From positions 1-64,000 of the forward strand of contig JAWPHD010001417.1 of assembly GCA_037043455.1 (NCBI GenBank): 64,000 nucleotides of DNA, read 5' to 3'. Made by a program: the position numbers and the translations under genes. Source of the stretch: Cyrtodaria siliqua. Lineage: Eukaryota > Mollusca > Bivalvia > Adapedonta > Hiatellidae. Below the pieces are notes generated by a model. The model saw only the letters and a program-made list of their open reading frames with translations. It was not told where the DNA came from and ran no database searches. Shown piece by piece: positions 32,206 through 43,510 of this stretch (within the stretch, counting starts at the first letter, position 1; each line of letters begins with the position of its first letter).

Positions 32206-33603
32206 CTCTACGGAAGCTGGACCAGTATGTCATTACTTGCGCCAAGTTTTTTTTAATATCGATGGCTAATTCTTTGTTTTCTTGCGGCGGTAACCTATAT
32301 AATGATTAGGTTCATTTCCTCTGTATCCGTTCATGTTTAAACAGCCGAGATATTGCGGTCATTAACACAAACGAGTTTTTATTTCTCTAAGAGTAATATA
32401 TTTTATCAGATGAAAATGCGATATATCTGTTGAATATACTTTAATTTCTACATGCTAATATGTGTCGCATGTTAACATTATGTGATCTTATTGCTCTTAT
32501 TCAGAAACCATTTGCTAGAAAAAATAAACTACGTTTTTGGCCTGTAACGATAATAAAGTGTGATTTTACTAATGCCAGTTTGGCCAGTTACACTATGCGG
32601 ACTTGCCAAGAGGTTTGAAGGCCCTATTTTTATTATATACCATTTCCGTCAGAAAGGGGACTGCCGTTTGTATACAAAGTGTTGTGGTATCCCTCTGGGT
32701 ACTTTCTGCACATCTACTGGCGCAGACCTGTTTTTTATTGCTATGAAAGAGATTTCATGTTGAGTCTTTGACTCAGGTAGATGTAATCGAAGCCTTTGTA
32801 GTCCACTCAGCCTGTGAACCCACATCAAACTAATTGCAACAGAAATGATTTTTCTGATTTTCTGATAGATATATATATTGCAAAAAATCACAAAAAAGTC
32901 TAGAAAAATCTAGATAGGGGAAATAAGTTTTTTTATGGCTTAAAAATGTGCATTTGTCATAAAATCACTGCAGGTTTATGTATATGTATATCTGCAACAT
33001 TTTGTTACGAAAAATACATTTCAATGAGGTATTACAATTGAAAAACATAGCTTAATAATAAAACTTGAAAAGTTTAAATGAACTGTGCATATAAATGCCT
33101 ATTTAAGCACTGTTTCTTAAATTCGCATATTGAATTACCCCACCCACTTAATTTCAATGGATCTGCATTTCAATGTTAATCTGTGTTATAGGCAGTTTCA
33201 TAGAACATTTTTGTGTAAACATTCATAATAAGATCGACGAGTAAGCACTGGAGGTGAAACATTGACTAATGTATGATCGTCGGCATTGTCGGCAACTATA
33301 AATACCCAAGTCTTTGGCATTAAAATGTTATTTCTTTACGTATTTGCAACAGAAACGCTTTATCTGCACAGAAACAATTATTGATGAGGTAGTCGCAGTA
33401 TGACTGACGAAGCTTTAAAAACACAAATATGTATATCTGTACATATCTGACTGTGCTTGATAAAAAAACAATACCTTAAGCATCCTTCCTATTACTTGAC
33501 TTACATAAACTTTATGCATTCTTTGTTAGCAAAACATGACCTCTGTGATCCAAGCTTCTTTGATAATAACTTTGGAGATAGATAAGGAAAGTATAAAGAG
33601 TTT

Positions 33604-33744
33604 TATTACCATAAGTTTTTCAATACCGAGTAATGATACACATGACAATATGTCCAAATAAACAAATTCATGCTAGCGCACTCGTTTGTTTGTGCGAACT
33701 CTCACTCAGGCTAGAAATCCCGTATTGAAAAATTCATGGTAATT
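33604..33744. mobile_element. Foldback MITE
   Basis: The arms attaccataagtttttcaata and its complement tattgaaaaattcatggtaat pair with one mismatch around a loop of about 95 bases. Confidence 0.7.
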
Positions 33745-34049
33745 AAGTTATATAATACATTTTTCTAAACTGTTAGTGTGTTTTTTTTATTTGCAATACA
33801 AAATTACAGTATTTTTGCTCCCAAACTATTGTCAGTACAAAATTATAGTCATAATACGACATATTGCGATCATTTACAAGTATACTGTCCCTTGTAACAA
33901 ACTTAACATGTACATACGTTTGGCAATTCGTTGCTAGAAAAATATAACCAATATGATCCCTGCTCCTTGAAATATACTTTTGGGTCAGATTATGGCATGT
34001 TAAAGTCCCTTCAAGTGGCAAATTTTACAACATACACCATTTCTAAACC

Positions 34050-34350
34050 TGTATATAACTAAAACATTTTGAGAATCCTAACACATTTTGAGAATCCAAA
34101 CTCTATAGACACAATACAAACCGCTTTAACCAGCCAGGACAAACTCCAAAACTGCAGCATCATATTAAGAGTTATCAACTCATATTTTTTTTACGCATAA
34201 TCAATCACGGGTACTTTAAGAACCCGCGAATACGTTTAATTCGGTACATATGCATTAGTATATGACCTGAACACGTGGATAGTTTTAATAAACGGTTTTG
34301 TAGTGTAATTTTGCCATTATTTGGCGGGGTACTTCTTTAACATTTTAATT
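34050..34350 (+). repeat. Rep-C, uninterrupted copy
   Basis: Contains tttgagaatccaaactctat, accagccaggacaaac, aagagttatcaac, ctttaagaacccgcgaata and taaacggttttgtagtgtaa in the order seen split at 2225-2740. Confidence 0.7.
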
Positions 34351-35116
34351 GTATGTTGTTAATGCAGTCACTACTCTGTTTATATGCATAGGGCCTTACA
34401 GTAACTTACAATCAGACTATACTAATACACACGCAAAATCAAATAGTTAACATAGTTTGTGAAAGACTTATAGCTTAGAAGCCTACGCAATCAACTCAAT
34501 AGAATATAATAATACTTTGAAACATATGCCAAATACTTTGAAACATATGCCAAATATATCATTTCAATTTCATATCGCGAACACATTTAAGAACTAATGC
34601 ACTTTTGCATTGTGCACTATGAATGACCTTTCTTACTATGAAGCAGAGCCAACGGGTCATTTTGCTGTATAGGTAGTGCATACATGACAAACATATATCA
34701 ACACACATTAAAAAGTTAGCATACCAAAAATGTAAAATTATTTCAAAATCAGAAAGGAAATCAGATAAACACGAAATTTGGCGGTAATATTTTCTGGCTT
34801 AAATATGTTTTCTACTCAAAATTACGGACTAAATTAATACTAGTTTACTATATGAACATAAGTGAAGAGGTTTCAAATGTCAACATCCTCTTCTGGTGCT
34901 TTTGTAACATGACTCATTCTTGAAAATATCACTGTTAATAATAAGTGGTGACCAGGATAGGTTGTGGTAATGTCTTGATAGATCTCTTGCATCGATCAGA
35001 ACGGTAAATTGTGTATATATATGCCTATAACATTAAAACAAACTACTTGTAATTAGGCAGTATTAGTACTTCACCTCACCTTGCAGTTTGGCATGACACA
35101 ATTATAAATGCTAAGA

Positions 35117-35395
35117 ACCACAGTGGTGGCGTAATGGTAGATCATCTGCCTCGCATGCGGGATGTCGTGGGTTCAATACCCAGCCTGGTCATACCAATGA
35201 CTAGAAAAAATGATACTAGTAGCTCCATTGCTTGACGCTCAGCATATCAGCATATAAAGGGTAGTGCTGGGACTGGTCGGCCTGGTGTCAGTATAATGTG
35301 ACTGGGTTGGGTACCATATCATGTGTCTATACTGATCAACCCTAAAAAGGGCTAATGCTCATGCAAATCAAGTTGCAAATAATATTTAAATCGGT
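35117..35395 (+). repeat. tRNA-derived SINE
   Basis: The head carries a perfect box A (TGGCGTAATGG, 35127-35137) and a perfect box B (GGTTCAATACC, 35170-35180), with a cysteine-like GCA in the anticodon position (ctgcctcgcatgcggg). Acceptor pairing is poor, so it is not a functional tRNA. The body (gtagtgctgggactggtcgg, cctggtgtcagtataatgtg) resembles a conserved central domain of molluscan SINEs as I recall them. The tail is AT-rich. Confidence 0.82.
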
Positions 35396-35779
35396 AAGGG
35401 GTATTCAAGCTTTTTGCGATGTTGTACTAGATTTGGCATTATCATTCAATAGTGAAAGCTATGAGTTATTGATATACTAGTAATTAACATTGCGAATTAT
35501 GGCATAGAAGTAGTATAACTTACAAGTATGCTGCAACATCAATTACTATAGTATAAATGCTAAACTATATAAGGATATTTACCCATGGTGTTATGATAGT
35601 TTTGTGTAGGAACAGTTATATATATTTAAAGAATTGTCTAAAAACCTTTGAGCTCTATTATGACTATTATTATGGTATTTTTAATAATTATGCGCAGTTA
35701 CAGCGTAAGTTGGTATGACCATTACGAATGAGGTTAACAATAACGCTTACAATGGATTATTAAATCATTGCCGACAGCT

Positions 35780-36015
35780 ACAATATAGTGGTCGATATAT
35801 TATCCGCCCTCCACTCACACAACCCACCCCCACCCCAACACCCGGCGCTTCACCATAAATCTTAAGTATTTACCTTTCACTCTTCCAAAAATAATTATCA
35901 AGGAATGATGCTAGCAATGGACTATTAATAGCTGCCGACAATGCCGACGGCTACCATACAGAGGCCAATATATTAACCCAACACTTCATCATCAATCTTA
36001 ATTTGAGTATTTGTC
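35780..36015 (+). repeat. Diverged ~150-bp tandem duplication
   Basis: Both halves share gccgacagctac / gccgacggctacc, gtcgatatatta / gccaatatatta, cttca.cat.aatctta and agtattt. Some C-rich sequence is found only in the first half. Confidence 0.5.
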
Positions 36016-36599
36016 TTAAACTGTAACAAGAAATGCATATAACATAGCATTACCTTTGATATGCAATTTCTCTATTGTGATTTCAGTGGGTGGGGTAATT
36101 CAATATGCACTTTTCAACAAACAGCGTTAAAATATACATTTGTTTTGTAATTGTTCAAAGATGTAATTGTAATGATTAATTAAGGTCTTAATAGTGTAAT
36201 ACATCAGTAAAATGTCTTATTCCAAATAAAATGCAGCATCTACAAAAAACTCTAAATCTGGTGTTGTTTAATGAAAAGCGTAAATATAGGAGCTATAAAA
36301 ACCTTATTTCCCCTATCTAGATTTTTCTAGACTTTTTTGTGATTTTTTGCAATATATGTCACTATCAGAAAATCAGTAAATCATTTCTGTTGCAATTTGT
36401 TTGATGTTGAATGGTAAAATTTCACAGGCTGAGTGGACTATTGGTGATACCTCTCTTCAGCTTGAATATCAGAATTACAAAGTATGAAGGATGAACAGTG
36501 AACAATTAAGAACTTAGTCATAATGTTAAAAGTAGTATTCAGCACTGAATCGACAGACGGCTGTCTTGAAGTATTTTGTTAAGTGTTTGATCGGCAATC

Positions 36600-36870
36600 G
36601 TCAAGTATTTATAGAGCATTAAAATTTCCCAAAATTCAAATATTGGGAAAATCCTCCCATGGGAAATTATCATAGCGCTCGTATCGCTATAATATTTTGC
36701 CAAAAGCTTTAAATATCAGAGCTTCTATCTATTAAGACGAAATACTGATTCATATTTGTTTTAAAATTTTCCCATGGGAACAGACGCGAATTCCATTCCC
36801 ACGGGAAAAGCGCTGTCCCATGAGAAATCCGTGCCTCCCATGTGTTATCTCGGATTTCTCATGGGAAAGA
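36600..36870. repeat. Cluster of ttcccatgggaa-type palindromes with a hairpin
   Basis: Variants of cccatgggaa occur near 36657, 36770, 36795, 36816 and 36857. The pair tcccatgagaaatccg (36816-36831) and cggatttctcatggga (36851-36866) is an exact 16-base stem. Confidence 0.72.
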
Positions 36871-36904
36871 TCTTCGCTGTTTTCGCTGTTTTCGCGTCAA
36901 ATTT

Positions 36905-37055
36905 CCCGGAATTAAACCGGTGCTAGGAGGCGTGAGAGGGGTTGCATCTAATAATTACCCCTCATGAACAGACTCAATAAAACCGCGTCTGCTACTTTTC
37001 TCTCTTGTTAGTGTTTTTCCCTTGGAAGCGATCACTTTTCAATATTATTTGAATA
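36905..37055 (+). repeat. Rep-B fragment
   Basis: Contains ccggtgctaggaggcgtgag, catgaacagactcaataaaa and ccgcgtctgctacttttctc. The 5' part of the unit (ggtcctttgggatc) is missing. Confidence 0.8.
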
Positions 37056-37393
37056 TAAGTTAACATACCGTTGAGATGTTTTTTCATATTATATAGGCAA
37101 AAGCGTTCTAGCTTATTTGCTGGTTTTGCCAAATTACGGAATTACTTGTTGTTTTTGCCAAAACAATCGGCGCGGCAAAGAAAACGGCGGTTTAAAAAGA
37201 TAAAAGAGATCAAGCATTTAAAATATACACGTTTTCATGATACGTCTAGATTTCACACATCTATAGTGTGATATGCACATAATAGTGTAAAGCAAAACAA
37301 CCTACAATATTAGTAAATTGCGTTCATTCTATATCACCCCAACTGTTTCCAAACTTCAACCTAAACATGTAGTATCATCATGCCACTTTCAAA

Positions 37394-39848
37394 CTTCTCC
37401 CAGCACGTGCAGTCTTCTGGTTATCAAATGCAGTCCTCTGGTTATCACATGCAGTCCTCTGGTTATCACATACAGTCCTCTGGTAATTACATGCAGTCCT
37501 CTGGTTATCACATGTAGTCCTCTGCTAATTACAAGCAGTTTTCTGGTTATCACATGCATTCCCGTAATAGTTAATTGCAGGCCTCTGGTTATCACATGCA
37601 GTCCCGTGGTAATTACTTGCAGTCCTCTGGTTATCATATGCAGTCCCGTGGTAATAACGTGCAGTCCTCTGGTTATCACATGCAGTCCTCTGGTAGTTAC
37701 GAGCAATATTCTGGTAATAATGTAGTCCTCTGATTATCACATGCAGTCCTCTTGTAATTACGAGCAATATTCTGGTAATTACGTGCAGTCTTCTGGTTAT
37801 CACATGTAGTCCTCTGGTAATTACTTGCAGTCTTCTGGTTGTCACGTGCAGTCCTCTGGTAATTACATACAGTCATCTGGTTATCACGTGCTGTCCTCTG
37901 GTAATTACGTACAGTCATCTGGTTATCACAAGCAGTCCTCTGTAATTACGAGCAATATTCTGGTAATTACGTGCAGTCCTCTGGTTATCACACGCAGTCC
38001 TCTGGTAATTACGAGCAATATTTTGTTAATTACGTGCAGTCCTCTGATTATTTCCTGCAGTTTTTTGATTATCACATGCAGTCCTCTGGTACTTACGTGC
38101 AGTCCTCTGGTTATCACATGCAGTCACCTGGTAATTACGTAGAGTCATTTGGTTATCACATGCAGTCACCTGGTAATTACGTAGAATCATTTGGTTATCA
38201 CTTGCAGTCACCTGTTAATTACGTAGAGTCATTTGGTCATCACATGCAGTCCTCAGGTATTTACGTGCAGTCCTCTGGTTTTCACATGCAGTCTCTGGTA
38301 CTTACGTGCAGCCCTCTGGTTATCACATGCAGTCTCCTGGTAATGACGTAGAGTCATTTGGTTATCACATGCAGTCCTTATTAATTACTTGCAGTCCTCT
38401 GGTTATTACGTGCTGTCCTCTGGTTATTACATACAGTCATCTCGTTACCACAAGCAGTCCTCTGGTAATTACGTGCAGACTTCTGGTTGTCACGTGCAGT
38501 CCTCTGGTTATCACGTGCAGTCCTCTGGTAATTACGTGCAATTCTCTGGTAGTAACGTGCAGTCCTCTGGTAATTTCGTGCAGTCCTCTGGTTATCACAT
38601 GTAGTCCTCTGGTTATCACATGAAGTCCTCTGGTAATTACGAGCAATATTCTGGTAATTACGTGCAGTCCTCTGATTATCACATGTAGTCCTCTGGTAAT
38701 TACGAGCAATATTCTGGTAATTACGTGCAGTCCTCTGATTATTACGTACAGTCCTCTGATTATCACATGCAGTCCTCTGGTAATTACGTGCAGTCCTCTG
38801 GTTATCACAGGCAGTCTTCTGGTAATTACTTGCAGTCATCTGGTTATCACATGCAGTCCTCTGATAATTACGTGCAGTCCTCTGGTTATCACATGCAGTC
38901 CTCTGGTAATTACGCGCAGTCCTCTTGTTATCACATGCAGTCTTCTGGTTGTCACGTGCAGTCCTCTGGTTATTACATGCAGTCCTTTGGTAATTACGTG
39001 CAGTCCTCTGGTTATCACATGCAGTCCTCTGGTAATTACTTGCAGTCCTATGGTTATCACATACAGTCCTCTGGTAATTACGTGCAGTCATCTGATTATC
39101 ACGTGCAGTCCTATGGTAATTACGTGCAGTCCTCTTGTAATTACGTGCAATCCTCTGGTTGTCACGTGCAGTCATCTCGTTATCACAAGAAGTCCTCTGG
39201 TAATTACTTGCAGTCGTCTGGTTGTCACGTGCAGTCCTCTGGTTATCACGTGCAGCCCTCTTGTAATTACGTGCAGTCCTCTGGTAATTACGTGCATGCA
39301 GTCCTCTGGTCTTTTCGTGCTGTCCTCTGTTTATCACATGCAGTCCTCTGGTAATTACGTGCAGTCCTCTGGTAATTACGTACAGTCATCTGTTTATCAC
39401 ATGAAGTCCCGTGGTAATTACGTGCAGTCCTCTGGTTATCACATTCAGTCACGTGGTAATTACGTGTTGTCCTCTGGTTATCACATGCAGTTCTCTGAAA
39501 ATTACATGCAATCCTCTGGTAATTACGTGTTGTCCTCTGGTTATCATATGTTGTCCTCTGATAATTACATGCAGTCTGCTGGTAACTACTTGCAGTCATC
39601 TGGTTATCACATGCAGTCCCGTGATAATTATGTGCAGTCCTCTGATTATCACATGCAGTCCCGTGGTAATTACATGCAGTCCTCTGGTTATTACATGCAT
39701 TTCTCTGGTATTTACCTGCAGTCTTTTGGTTATTACATGCAGTCCTCTGGTTATCATGTTCAGCCTTCTGGTAAGTATGTGAAGTCCTCTGGTTATCACA
39801 TACATGCGTCTGTTGTTACACTCATTCCTCTGGTTATTCTGTATAGTT
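37394..39848 (+). repeat. 2.45-kb minisatellite of alternating 21-bp monomers
   Basis: Monomer A is cagtcctctggttatcac plus atg; monomer B is cagtcctctggtaattac plus gtg. They mostly alternate, giving a 42-bp dimer and roughly 115 monomers. Because 21 is a multiple of three and neither monomer carries a stop in most frames, long open frames arise on both strands: 318 aa on minus (38381-39337), 209 and 307 aa on plus. In one plus frame each monomer reads QSSGYHM or QSSGNYV. That reading is broken by a one-base deletion near 37940, an insertion at about 39290-39300 (gtgcatgcag) and stops such as atgtag. No splice, start or polyadenylation context supports a gene. Confidence 0.93.
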
Positions 39849-40210
39849 TACAGACTTATATGATACAATGTAATTTTCTGAGATTAAACGATCCGAACAT
39901 AAAAGCTTAAGGCAAGAAAAACGGTCATACCCAGGCCGGTTTGTAATTGGTCACATCCGCATGATTTATACGACATTCTTAACCTGGATTTATGTAGTCT
40001 GACACTAATTGTCAATATATGGTACTACTTGGTTGGGAATGTCTTTTTATTTCGTGATTAATGGTCAGTTGGTGTTTTTCTCTCCAGTATATATAGGTTA
40101 ATTGATTTACAAGAGCAATACAATTACACATTTTGTCAGAGGAACATAGTTGCCTTTACATTTAGTAGATGAATATCACTTCTTAATCGGAATTTATTTT
40201 CCAAATTTAT

Positions 40211-40514
40211 TTAAAGGGACACACGGCAATCTTGAAGTGTTTGAAATGGATTTAAATATCCAATATCATTTTTACTTTTATCCTAGTTACATTTAAATAA
40301 TCAAATTTTAAGTATTCATTATTTCGTCTTATTATACTATAAGTTTTAATATATTATTGGTGCAATAATATCAACAATTAATAATATGCAAAAATAAATT
40401 GTTTAGTACTGTTCTTATAATTAATATTAATGATTGAACAATGCAAGTTATGCGGAAAAACTAGCGGGACGCCGTGAGTCTTTAAAAAATAAAGATTGCC
40501 GTGTGTCCCTTTAA
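40211..40514 (+). mobile_element. Rep-D MITE copy
   Basis: Ends ttaaagggacacacggcaat and its complement, with TTAA outermost at 40211-40214 and 40511-40514. The body has taatattaatgattgaacaa and actagcgggacgccgtgagt. It is the first of three copies that frame the tandem duplication. Confidence 0.9.
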
Positions 40515-40908
40515 AAAGAGTTAATTACGAGTGTATTTTAGTTACTTGTAAGAATTAGGTTCATATCCAGACCAGCTGTCAATAAATTACCAGCTGCAAC
40601 ATTATTGTATCTGTATCTGACGACTTCAGATACGCGATTTTATGTTGTGATTAGCGGAACTAGCCGGGCCTCCTTCTTAGCTTTTTAGTAGTTGTCCTTT
40701 GATAGTCAATGGACTTTGAGAACCTGAACTTCTAAACTTTAAATACCGGATCAGCACATGGGTGAAACTTGTTGCCGTCCCGTGCTATGAATGTATGCTT
40801 TGCAAACGTTCGTGAAACGAACGCTTTTAAAATCGAAGTCGCTGTGCAAAATGGATATTAACGTTATTGTTTTCTAAATATGTTAATATTATAATACACG
40901 ACGACGGA

Positions 40909-40979
40909 ACGCCATGTGCCAGTGGATATCACGTTCGACTCTGAATCCGGCGATCACGAGTTCGAACCTCATTGGCGTC
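40909..40979 (+). tRNA. tRNA-Gln(CTG)-like pseudogene or SINE head
   Basis: The segment acgccat...ttggcgt pairs at 6 of 7 acceptor positions. The anticodon loop ctctgaa has CTG, and gagttcgaacctc forms a T arm. Box B (agttcgaacct) matches 9 of 11 positions. The D arm and one anticodon-stem pair are poor. A decayed tRNA-Gln or tRNA-derived head is more likely than a working gene. Confidence 0.5.
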
Positions 40980-41108
40980 ACTGGATATCGTCGGTGTGAC
41001 CTTTCAGTGTAGAGAATGCACGTTAATGATTCAGTTCCAGGTTGTTTCCTATTTGTCCGTCCTTCTTTCAGGTGCGGTTCTAATTAATATATGATAATGC
41101 TATGATGT

Positions 41109-41420
41109 GTAAAGGGACACACGGCAATCTTGAAGTGTTTGAAATGGGTGTCTCGAATTATATATCCAGTATCATTTTTACTTTTACCCTGGTTACATTT
41201 AAATGAATCAAATATTAAGTATTCATTATTTCGTCTTATTATACTATAAGTTTTAATATATTATTGGTGCATTAATATCAACAATTAATAATATGCAAAA
41301 TAAATTGTTTAGTACTGTTCTTATAATTAATATTAATGATTGAACAATGCAAGTTATGCGGAAAAACTAGCGGGACGCCGTGAGTCTTTAAAAAATAAAG
41401 ATTGCCGTGTGTCCCTTTAA
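41109..41420 (+). mobile_element. Rep-D MITE copy
   Basis: Middle copy of the three. Its left side reads tgtaaaggg instead of ttaaaggg, and so does the third copy, as expected if one junction was copied by the duplication. Confidence 0.9.
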
Positions 41421-41814
41421 AAAAAGTTAATTACGAGTGTATTTTAGTTACTTGTAAGAATTAGGTTCATATCCAGACCAGCTGTCAATAAATTACCAGC
41501 TGCAACATTATTGTATCTGTATCTGACGACTTCAGATACGCGATTTTATGTTGTGATTAGCGGAACTAGCCGGGCCTCCTTCTTAGCTTTTTAGTAGTTG
41601 TCCTTTGATAGTCAATGGACTTTGAGAACCTGAACTTCTAAACTTTAAATACCGGATCAGAACATGGGTGAAACTTGTTGCCGTTCCGTGCTATGAATGT
41701 ATGCTTTGCAAACGTTCGTGAAACGAACGCTTTTAAAATTGAAGTCGCTGTGCAAAATGGATATTAACGTTATTGTTTTCTAAATATGTTAATATTATAA
41801 TACACGACGACGGA

Positions 41815-41885
41815 ACGCCATGTGCCAGTGGATATCACGTTCGACTCTGAATCCGGCGATCACGAGTTCGAACCTCATTGGCGTC
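41815..41885 (+). tRNA. tRNA-Gln(CTG)-like sequence, second copy
   Basis: Identical in the tRNA-like part to 40909-40979, carried along by the 900-bp duplication. The same weaknesses in D arm and anticodon stem apply. Confidence 0.5.
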
Positions 41886-42014
41886 ACTGGATATCGTCGG
41901 TGTGACCTTTCAGTTAGAGAATGCACGTTTTATGATTCAGTTCCAGGTTGTTTCCTATTTGTCCGTCCTTCTTTCAGGTGCGGTTCTAATTAATATATGA
42001 TAATGCTATGATGT

Positions 42015-42326
42015 GTAAAGGGACACACGGCAATCTTGAAGTGTTTGAAATGGGTGTCTCGAATTATATATCCAGTATCATTTTTACTTTTACCCTGGTT
42101 ACATTTAAATGAATCAAATTTTAAGTATTCATTATTTCGTCTTATTATACTATAAGTTTTAATATATTATTGGTGCATTAATATCAAAAATTAATAATAT
42201 GCAAAAACAAATTGCTTAGTACTATTCTTATAATTAATATTAATGACTGAACAAATGCAAGTTATGCGGAAAAACTAGCGGGACGCCGTGAGTTTTTAAA
42301 AAATAAAGATTGCCGTGTGTCCCTTT
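42015..42326 (+). mobile_element. Rep-D MITE copy
   Basis: Third copy. It ends ccgtgtgtccctttgagc, where the right flank departs from the TTAA pattern. The internal sequence has more differences (tgactgaacaaatgcaag) than the first two copies show from each other. Confidence 0.88.
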
Positions 42327-42329
42327 GAG

Positions 42330-43268
42330 CAACCTCCCATTCCTTACAATCCACCATGCAACACTACAACAACCCGACTGAACTCTAGATTCAGTACTAT
42401 CGTCCAATCCAGTAAATAAAACGTAAACCAGAGAAGCTGTAGATCAAACTATATGTAATTACAACTTTAAACTAGTTAAACTAAACGGTGTGGGTATAAC
42501 CCTAAATTGAAAAGAAACTCTCTCAATCATATTCAATTCAATAAAGTTTCTATGATTTCGTATTGTCTTGAATGGACATAAATATACAAAAGGAAAAAAG
42601 AAACTCAGTAATTTTCGCTATATATTGTATGTATAATATACTGCCCTTAGTCGAATGGTACATAGCTACAATAGACCTTTCTTTACGGAGAAAAACAAAC
42701 TAAAACAACACACAATACACCAAATATTATCCCTTCGAAGCAACGTTATTGATAGATGCGCGTTTGGCTCAAGCAGGTGAGCAAACGTAGGATATAAAAT
42801 TGTGCTATTTAATTATATTAAATACAGTATGAAAATGGCTAAAATTTATGAATTTCGTGTTACAAAGTTACTGTGATTAAAAGGTCAAGAACAGCACAGT
42901 TTTGTCCTTTCTCTCACTAGCTGCAGCCTTTCTTTACAATGCATCTAGTGATTTCCCCGGATTACGTGAACTTATTTGTACAGTATATAAATTATATAGC
43001 GGAAATTCTCAACTTGAGTTTCTTTTTTTTTCCTTTGGCATAAGTCATTCTGCCTAGCAGCGGATGAATGTATTCAAACTACGCACGGTTTCCCTCTTGA
43101 GACATAAAGATGTTTTTTTTGTAATTAATGTACAATTTAAAAAGAGGCGTTAACATCTATAAACTTGACGAATGATGTAAGACTTATGCCTAATTCAATA
43201 AATTCGTTCTAGACATGACGGACGGGAACGTAAACACGAGCATAGACATATATAGAGGATGTTACATG
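42330..43268. other. No recognised feature
   Basis: AT-rich. The phrase gcgtttggctcaagcaggtg near 42762 resembles the reverse complement of a phrase near 52050 (gcttgagccaaatgcgc), hinting at another dispersed repeat in opposite orientation. Confidence 0.4.
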
Positions 43269-43271
43269 AGT

Positions 43272-43510
43272 ACTCATTCATTACTGAATTTATTAAACGA
43301 GTTGGCAAAATGATATAATGCGTGGCTCTTGCCGAGCATTATAGCATTTTTGCTAACGAGTTTAATAAATTCAATAATGAATGAGAACGAATTCTATTTA
43401 TTACATAACTTATAACGTCATTAACGTTATGTTATACCACTAGTGGAATATCGAAAATATTGAATGGTGTTATTACACTTCCAAATCACAGATTATGTGA
43501 TAATAAGGGT
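43272..43510. mobile_element. Rep-F foldback element, copy 1
   Basis: Arms 43272-43320 and 43335-43384 are complementary (ctcattcattactgaattta...; gcattata...aatgaatgag) with a short gctcttgccga loop. A downstream block (ttatgttataccactagtgg then aatatcgaaaatattgaatg) is shared with copy 2 at 54047, so the element is longer than the hairpin. Confidence 0.82.

Larger units (their letters stand above)
32801..36438. mobile_element. Candidate 3.6-kb element with ~350-bp inverted terminal arms
   Basis: The left arm (32801-33165) starts GTCCACTCAGCCTGTGAA. The right arm (36075-36438) is its diverged complement. Matching blocks are cagaaatgattt, a near-perfect run through caaaaaatcacaaaaaagtc and tagaaaaatctagatagggg, and the inner ATTGAATTACCCCACCCA. 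TA sits outside each end (32799-32800, 36439-36440), compatible with a TA target. The interior has no transposase and holds other repeats. The alternative is two independent copies of a ~350-bp MITE in opposite orientation. Confidence 0.6.
40211..42326 (+). repeat. ~900-bp tandem duplication framed by three Rep-D copies
   Basis: The order is MITE, spacer, MITE, spacer, MITE. MITE starts are at 40211, 41109 and 42015, giving steps of 898 and 906. The two spacers (40515-41108, 41421-42014) are almost identical, including an exact copy of gcggaactagccgggcctcc. This is what unequal exchange between two flanking MITE copies would leave, and the low divergence says it is recent. Confidence 0.92.

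Noticed and set aside
35117..35185. Functional tRNA-Cys
   Set aside because: Boxes A and B are perfect but the acceptor stem does not pair well, and a SINE body follows directly.
32801..36438. Maverick/Polinton interpretation of the long inverted arms
   Set aside because: There are no polymerase, integrase or capsid-type frames, the segment is far too short, and no 6-bp target duplication is visible.
38381..39337. 318-codon open frame on the minus strand (RNYQRTA/CDNQRTA heptads)
   Set aside because: It is the complement of the 21-bp minisatellite. Open frames occur there in several frames on both strands simply because the monomer length is a multiple of three and stops are rare in it.
37394..39848. 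CRISPR-like array
   Set aside because: Monomers are contiguous 21-mers without unique spacers, in a eukaryotic repeat context with no cas genes.
40211..42326. piggyBac assignment for Rep-D from its TTAA flanks
   Set aside because: TTAA borders fit, but the ends start AGGG rather than the usual CCC-type piggyBac terminus, and TTAA could be part of the inverted repeat. Left unclassified.
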